Below are positions 4,657 to 9,614 of a DNA stretch of 9,614 nt, in pieces. How positions within the stretch are numbered: position 1 is the first letter of the stretch; each line of letters starts with the position of its first letter. The DNA lies in the NCBI GenBank assembly GCA_020354595.1, contig CP070650.1, positions 2,721,786-2,731,399 on the forward strand, in the 5' to 3' direction. This DNA comes from Myxococcales bacterium (lineage in GTDB: Bacteria > Myxococcota_A > Polyangia > Polyangiales > Houyiibacteriaceae). The notes beneath the pieces are model-generated. The model was given only the letters and a program-made list of their open reading frames with translations. It made no database searches and was not told the origin of the DNA. Both the position numbers and the translations under genes were made by a program.

Positions 4657-6950
4657 GCGCACCAGCGAACTTCCCCGGAGAGCCCGAGAGCTCCCTCGAG
4701 ATCGCTCGCGAGTTCGGGCTTTCGAACGACGAATGGGAGCGTGTGTTGAGCACCCTCTCGCGCAAGCCGAGCTATGCAGAGCTAGGCGTGGTCAGCGTGA
4801 TGTGGTCCGAGCACTGTTCGTACAAGTCCTCGCGCGTTCATCTGAGCCGGTTGCCCACGACGGGACCCCAGGTCGTTCAAGGCCCGGGCGAGAACGCCGG
4901 CGCCGTCGACATCGGCGACGGGTTCTGCGCGGTCTTCAAGATGGAGTCGCACAACCATCCGTCGTATATCGAGCCGTACCAGGGCGCGGCCACCGGCGTT
5001 GGCGGGATCCTTCGCGACGTGTTCACCATGGGCGCGCGCCCGATCGCTTCGCTCAACTCGCTTCGCTTCGGGCGTCCCGACCATCCGAAGACCCCTCACT
5101 TGCTCAAGGGCGTAGTCGCGGGCATCGGCGGCTACGGCAACTGCATCGGGGTCCCGACCGTCGGAGGCGAAGTGCAATTCGACTCGAGCTACGACGGCAA
5201 CATCCTCGTCAACGCCTTCACGGTGGGCATCGCAAGAACCGACGACCTCTTCTTCGGAGTGGCCGAAGGCGTCGGCAACCCGATCCTCTACGTCGGCTCG
5301 AAGACTGGACGCGACGGGATCCACGGCGCAACGATGGCAAGCGCCGAGTTCGGCGAGGAGACCGACAGCAAGCTTCCGACCGTTCAAGTTGGTGACCCCT
5401 TCATGGAGAAGCTGCTTCTCGAGGCCTGTCTCGAAATCTTCGCCACCGATTGCCTATCCGGCGTGCAGGACATGGGCGCCGCGGGTCTGACGTCGTCCTC
5501 GGTCGAGATGGCAGACCGCGCCGGCAACGGCATCGAGCTCGACCTCGACGCAATTCCGCGACGCACGAAAGCGTTGAGCCCGTACGAGATGCTCTTGAGC
5601 GAGTCTCAAGAGCGCATGCTGATGGTCGCCAAAGAGGGCCGCGAGCAGGAGGTGTTCGACATCTGCGCGAAGTGGGATCTAGACGCGTCGATCGTGGGCC
5701 GCGTGACCGACACCGGCCGCTTCGTTTGTAAGGCAACGCCCGGATACGACCCGTTCGACGGGACCGGCGAGCCGGATCCGGTCGTCGTAGTCGATCTGCC
5801 GGTCGATTTGCTCACCAACGCAGCGCCCAAGTACGACCGTCCGCAAACGTCGCGCGCCGAACAGGCTTCGGTGGTGACCATGGCGGGTGACGCGCCCGAC
5901 GATCTCGGCGCCGAGCTCGTCCGACTGGTCGGGTCGCCCAACATCGGCAGCCGTTCATGGATTTGGCGGCAGTACGACCATATCGTTCGAGACGGCACCG
6001 TGATTCGCCCGGGCGAAGGCGACGCCGCCGTCATTCGCGTGTTCTGTGAGGACGAAGAAGGTACCCGCGAGAAGTACCTGGCAGTCTCCTCGGACTGCAA
6101 CGCAAGACACGTCGAGCTCGACCCCTTTGGCGGCGCTGCGATGGCGGTGGCGGAGTGCACCCGCAACATCGTCTGCGTGGGCGCCAAGCCTCTCGGGCTG
6201 ACGGACTGTCTCAATTTCGGCAATCCGGAGGTGCCTGAGCAGATGTGGCGGTTCGCTCAAGCGGTCGATGGCCTAGGAGCCGCTTGCAGCGCGCTTGGCG
6301 CGCCCGTCGTGTCCGGCAACGTGAGCCTCTACAACGAGACGGACGGAAACGCGATTCTTCCGACTCCGACGGTTGCCGTAGTGGGACAGCTCGAGGATCC
6401 GGAGCACCGCCTTGGCCTCGGCTTCGTGCGCGAGAGCGACGTCATTGCGCACCTCGGTCGCGCTTCCCGCGGGGTACTGGGCGGCTCGGAATGGTTAGTT
6501 CAGCGGACTCGGAGCGTCACCGGCGCGCCGGTGGGCATCGATCTCGAAGCCGAAGCTGCGCTCCAGCATGCGATGCTCGAGCTCGCCCGCGCGAAGCTCC
6601 TTCACAGCGCGCACGACATCAGCGATGGCGGCTTCGCGGTCTGTCTTGCGGAGGCGAGCATCGCGCACGGTTACGGTGCGCGCGTGACGCTGCCCGCGGC
6701 CGAGGATGCGCCTGCGCATGCCCTCATGTTCAGCGAAGAGCCGTCTCGCATCGTTGTGAGCATGCTCCCCGGTAACGTGGGCCCGGTCGGCGAAATCTGC
6801 GCGCGCTTCGGAGTCCCGTTCGAAAAGATCGGCAGCGTGACCGGCGAGACGTTGGCGATCGAAGGCGTCTGCGAGGTGCCCGTAGAAGAGCTTGCCGAGC
6901 GGCACGCCAAAGCGCTCGACGCGATCGTCAGCCAACCGGGCGGCGGGTGA
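4653..6950 (+). CDS. purL: Phosphoribosylformylglycinamidine synthase, synthetase subunit PurL
   Basis: A 765-residue ATP-dependent enzyme converting FGAR plus ammonia to FGAM. It is the small PurL type (about 720-770 residues) that lacks a built-in glutaminase and works with PurQ and PurS; the large single-chain form is about 1,300. Visible blocks: [13 protein letters not shown] (49-61, with H54), the ATP/Mg region [24 protein letters not shown] from about residue 94, [13 protein letters not shown] near 270, and in the second half SGNVSLYNE and [10 protein letters not shown]. The internal two-fold repeat of the family is complete and uninterrupted. The start ATG overlaps the purQ stop (ATGA). 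The 3' end overlaps the convergent permease by 23 bp (6928-6950), leaving no room for a terminator between them. Confidence 0.97.
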   Translation: MSAPANFPGEPESSLEIAREFGLSNDEWERVLSTLSRKPSYAELGVVSVMWSEHCSYKSSRVHLSRLPTTGPQVVQGPGENAGAVDIGDGFCAVFKMESHNHPSYIEPYQGAATGVGGILRDVFTMGARPIASLNSLRFGRPDHPKTPHLLKGVVAGIGGYGNCIGVPTVGGEVQFDSSYDGNILVNAFTVGIARTDDLFFGVAEGVGNPILYVGSKTGRDGIHGATMASAEFGEETDSKLPTVQVGDPFMEKLLLEACLEIFATDCLSGVQDMGAAGLTSSSVEMADRAGNGIELDLDAIPRRTKALSPYEMLLSESQERMLMVAKEGREQEVFDICAKWDLDASIVGRVTDTGRFVCKATPGYDPFDGTGEPDPVVVVDLPVDLLTNAAPKYDRPQTSRAEQASVVTMAGDAPDDLGAELVRLVGSPNIGSRSWIWRQYDHIVRDGTVIRPGEGDAAVIRVFCEDEEGTREKYLAVSSDCNARHVELDPFGGAAMAVAECTRNIVCVGAKPLGLTDCLNFGNPEVPEQMWRFAQAVDGLGAACSALGAPVVSGNVSLYNETDGNAILPTPTVAVVGQLEDPEHRLGLGFVRESDVIAHLGRASRGVLGGSEWLVQRTRSVTGAPVGIDLEAEAALQHAMLELARAKLLHSAHDISDGGFAVCLAEASIAHGYGARVTLPAAEDAPAHALMFSEEPSRIVVSMLPGNVGPVGEICARFGVPFEKIGSVTGETLAIEGVCEVPVEELAERHAKALDAIVSQPGGG

Positions 6951-8253
6951 GCGCATACGCTGCCAGCCCCACGGCGCTCGCCGCGCCGATCCAGGGTAGC
7001 AGACCGGTTTGCGCCGCGAACGCGTGGAACAGCATCCACGCGGAGGAACCGGCGTAGACGGCCGCCGCAATCAACGCACCGGGCCGCGGCGCCGGGAGAT
7101 CGGGCCGATGGCGTCTCGCCCAGAACAATCCCACGGCGACGAGCGCAGAAAAGAGGACGAGCACGCCGGCCACGTTGCTGAGGAGCTCGCCTATCGTGTG
7201 GAGGTAGAGCAGCGCAATTGCGAGCAGCCCTTGAAGCACGACGGACTTTCGTGGCGGCGCCCCCGACTCCCCGCGGAGCGCGGCGGGCAAGAATCCATCG
7301 CGTGCCATTTCAGCGTAGACACGCGGCCCGACCAGCAACATGGCACTCGTGCTCGATGCCAGGACGATCGCGATGCCGATCGACATCGCCGACGATCCGA
7401 CGCCGCCGAGAAAGTCCTGGGCGACGAGGTGGCCCAGCGTCACCCTAGCCTCCTCGTATTCGAACACGATCCGGGCGCGCTCCGGCGTCAAGTTGGAGAC
7501 GAGAATCCAATTGACCAACAGGTACGCAACGCCCACCAGCGCGCACCCGATCATCATCGCCCGGGGAACGTCTCGGCGCGGGTTTTCGAATTCCTCGGCC
7601 GCATAGGCTGCGGCGTTCCAGCCCGAGAACGCGTAGGCCACGAACAGCAAGCCGGTCGCGAATGGCAGCGCAGCGCTGGAACCGGGGCTTGGAGGAGCCC
7701 AGTCGGGCCAACGATTGTCGCCGAAGGATAGACCGAGCGCGACGAACGCGAGTATCAGAAATCCCTTGATGACGACTAGGGCATTCTGAGTCCATTTCGA
7801 GGCTCGCAGCCCGACCGCGTGCAGAAATGTCAGCGCTACGATCAAAACGGAAGCAACCAAACGAGCGTCCCCGGCGCCCAAGACGGCAGATGCGAATGCG
7901 GCGGCGGCATACGCGCTGATCGCCATGGGAGCCGCGAATCCGACCAGCAGGGAGGCCCACCCCGCGAGATAACCGACTGCCGGGTGGAGGAGCTCGGTCA
8001 GATAGCGGTATTCGCCCCCCGAGCGCGGAATGAGCAGCGCCACCTCTGCGTACGCTCGTGCACCCGCCATTGCGAGGATTCCGCCTACGCACCACGCGAG
8101 CAGAATCGAGCCTGCGGTCTGCTCCTGGGCCATGAACCCCGCGCCGAGAAATACGCCGGCGCCGATCATGTTGGCAACCACCAAGCCCACACCGGTAGCG
8201 AGGTCGAGAAAGGCCGTGCCAGGCTGCGAGCCGTCGGGACGAGATGGGCCCAA
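6928..8253 (-). CDS. APC-superfamily amino-acid permease
   Basis: A 441-residue integral membrane protein of normal APC length, with about 12 hydrophobic segments spread from about residue 15 to the C terminus. TM1 carries the unwound-helix signature [10 protein letters not shown] (28-37), which contacts the substrate backbone in this fold. [11 protein letters not shown] (75-85) follows TM2, and [25 protein letters not shown] (208-232) marks TM6 and the loop after it, as in cationic/neutral amino-acid exchangers and serine/threonine-type antiporters. Substrate and direction (proton symport or exchange) cannot be read here. The start is TTG at 8253-8251: later in-frame starts would cut into TM1, and the smc stop lies 5 bp upstream. 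No Shine-Dalgarno is obvious, so it may depend on coupling to smc translation. It is an odd partner for a chromosome-condensation gene. Confidence 0.88.
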   Translation of the reverse strand: MGPSRPDGSQPGTAFLDLATGVGLVVANMIGAGVFLGAGFMAQEQTAGSILLAWCVGGILAMAGARAYAEVALLIPRSGGEYRYLTELLHPAVGYLAGWASLLVGFAAPMAISAYAAAAFASAVLGAGDARLVASVLIVALTFLHAVGLRASKWTQNALVVIKGFLILAFVALGLSFGDNRWPDWAPPSPGSSAALPFATGLLFVAYAFSGWNAAAYAAEEFENPRRDVPRAMMIGCALVGVAYLLVNWILVSNLTPERARIVFEYEEARVTLGHLVAQDFLGGVGSSAMSIGIAIVLASSTSAMLLVGPRVYAEMARDGFLPAALRGESGAPPRKSVVLQGLLAIALLYLHTIGELLSNVAGVLVLFSALVAVGLFWARRHRPDLPAPRPGALIAAAVYAGSSAWMLFHAFAAQTGLLPWIGAASAVGLAAYALTRRPVG

Positions 8254-8258
8254 GGGCT

Positions 8259-9614
8259 CTATTCAGCCGCTTCGACGGCGGCAGGAACGGGCCGCTTCTC
8301 GCCACGGAGCTCGACGGAAACGAGCTTGGAGACGCCGGGCTGCTCCATCGTGACTCCGTAGAGAACGTCCGCGTATTCCATCGTGCGCTTGCTGTGCGTG
8401 ATGATGATGAACTGCGAGCGGTCGGTCATCTGCAAAATCGCTTCGGCGAAGCGACCGATGTTCGCCTCGTCGAGCGGAGCGTCGACCTCGTCCAGCAGGC
8501 AGAACGGGCTCGGCTTGTACTGGAAAATCGCAAAGATCAGCGCGACTGCGGTCAGCGCCTTTTCGCCGCCGCTCATGAGCTCGAGCGAGCCCAAGCGCTT
8601 GCCGGGCGGCTGGGCGATGATCTCGACGCCCGTCTCGAGCATGTCGTGCGGGTCGGTGAGCTTGAGCTCGGCCTTGCCGCCACGAAAGAGCTGCGGGTAG
8701 ATTCGCTTGAAACGCTCGTTGATCGCGGCAAACGCCTCGCGGAACATCGCCCTGCTCTCGCGGTTCATCTGCCGGATCGCCTTGTCGAGCTTAGTGAGCG
8801 CCTCTTCGAGATCGCGCCGCTGACTCGTCAGGTACTCGTAGCGCTCGGCGTTCTCTTCGTATTCTTCGATGGCCGTGAGGTTGATCTCGCCCATGCGATC
8901 GATCAGCCGTTGCAGCTCTTCAGCGCGAGCGGTGTCCTCCGAGCTGGGCGTCGGTCGGGAGTGGTAGTCGCCAATCACGTACGTCAGGTCGACGCGGTGT
9001 TTGTCGGACACTTGCTCCTCGAGGTGTTCCAGCGAAAGAGCGAGCTCGCGTTCGCGCAGCGTAAGCTCGTTGAGCGCAGTGGATTGCTCGTCGATCGTCG
9101 AGCGAAGCTCCTTCAGTGCCACCTCAGACTCCCCAAGCACCGTTTGCGCCTCGTCATAGCGTCCTCGCAGAGCCGAGAGGTCCGCACGTGCGACCGACGC
9201 TTCGTGCGCGGTTTCGCTGAGGCGACCATGGTGCAGAAGGATTCGACCGGCGGCTTGTCCCTGGTCACGATCGGCGATGGCCACGTCTTCGCGCAAGCGG
9301 TCCTCGCGCGCGTTGAGCTCCGCGATCGAGCGGTCGAGCTGCGCCAACATCGAGCGCTCACGGTCGGCGCGCTCACGGGCCTGGGTAGCCTCGACCTTGA
9401 CCTCGGTCGCGCGAGCTGCCTGCTCTTCGACCACCCGGCGACGCTCAGCGAGGACGCTCTCGGCGACGCCCGCCGCCTCTTCGGCATCGGCCACGTGCCG
9501 GCGCGCGTCGCCGAGCTCTCGCTTGCTGTTCGCCTCGTCGACGTCGATCTGGGCCAGGCCTGCCCGCGCCTCGGCCTCGGCCTCACCGATCTCCGAGCGG
9601 CGCTCCTCGATGCG
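8259..9614 (-). CDS. smc: Chromosome partition/condensin protein SMC, C-terminal part (cut by window edge)
   Basis: The last 451 residues of SMC, the ring-shaped ATPase that loads on DNA with ScpA/ScpB and organises the chromosome; full-length proteins are about 1,150-1,200. The first GTG in frame (9494) is not the start: 40 more codons of coiled coil continue in frame to the right edge. Order: a Glu/Arg/Ala-rich coiled coil for about 230 residues, the conserved DRMGEINLTAIEEYEE linker, a further coiled coil, then the C-terminal head. The ABC signature LMSGGEKALTAVAL lies near fragment residue 350, Walker B CLLDEVDAPLDEAN near 375, and the H-loop THSK near 407, all intact. Hinge, Walker A and N terminus lie outside the window. 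The stop is TAG at 8261-8259, 5 bp before the permease. Confidence 0.96.
   Translation of the reverse strand, partial: RIEERRSEIGEAEAEARAGLAQIDVDEANSKRELGDARRHVADAEEAAGVAESVLAERRRVVEEQAARATEVKVEATQARERADRERSMLAQLDRSIAELNAREDRLREDVAIADRDQGQAAGRILLHHGRLSETAHEASVARADLSALRGRYDEAQTVLGESEVALKELRSTIDEQSTALNELTLRERELALSLEHLEEQVSDKHRVDLTYVIGDYHSRPTPSSEDTARAEELQRLIDRMGEINLTAIEEYEENAERYEYLTSQRRDLEEALTKLDKAIRQMNRESRAMFREAFAAINERFKRIYPQLFRGGKAELKLTDPHDMLETGVEIIAQPPGKRLGSLELMSGGEKALTAVALIFAIFQYKPSPFCLLDEVDAPLDEANIGRFAEAILQMTDRSQFIIITHSKRTMEYADVLYGVTMEQPGVSKLVSVELRGEKRPVPAAVEAAE

Noticed and set aside
8259..9494. A complete 411-residue SMC-like protein starting at GTG 9494
   Set aside because: The frame continues as coiled coil for 40 codons to the window edge and the N-terminal head and hinge are missing, so this is a truncated view of full SMC.

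Overview
The window is a high-GC bacterial chromosome fragment carrying mostly housekeeping genes, with a short accessory patch at the left end. The GC-rich codon use, the free-standing four-helix-bundle (S23-type) proteins, the separate PurQ and 'small' PurL, and the gene-dense layout with GTG/TTG starts fit a deltaproteobacterial or Myxococcota-like organism. That is an inference from gene style; no rRNA or other marker lies in the window to settle it.

Left end (1-1451), accessory in character. Two paralogous four-helix-bundle genes face each other tail to tail and share a CTAG at their stops. The second starts beside a striking 69-nt inverted repeat (431-499), which holds a Shine-Dalgarno site on each strand. 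Rightward from it runs a 41-codon ORF made almost entirely of a degenerate 6-bp tandem repeat. A solitary beta-class DNA methyltransferase follows on the minus strand, with no restriction partner visible.

Thiamin block (1539-3177, plus strand): thiS, thiG and a ThiE/TenI-family gene with almost no spacing. ThiS carries the sulfur and ThiG builds the thiazole ring. The third gene's active-site residues look more like the thiazole tautomerase TenI than like true ThiE. No TPP riboswitch was recognised upstream.

Middle (3264-6950, plus strand): a signal-peptidase-I-like membrane protein whose catalytic Ser and Lys positions both read Gly, then purQ and purL overlapping by ATGA. PurQ supplies ammonia to PurL for FGAM synthesis; the usual third subunit, PurS, is not in the window.

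Right end (6928-9614, minus strand): the C-terminal coiled coil and ATPase head of the chromosome condensin SMC (cut by the window edge), followed 5 bp downstream by an APC-family amino-acid permease. The permease runs tail to tail into purL with a 23-bp overlap.

The points most worth a second look are the hairpin/repeat/four-helix-bundle locus and the apparently inactive signal-peptidase-like protein.
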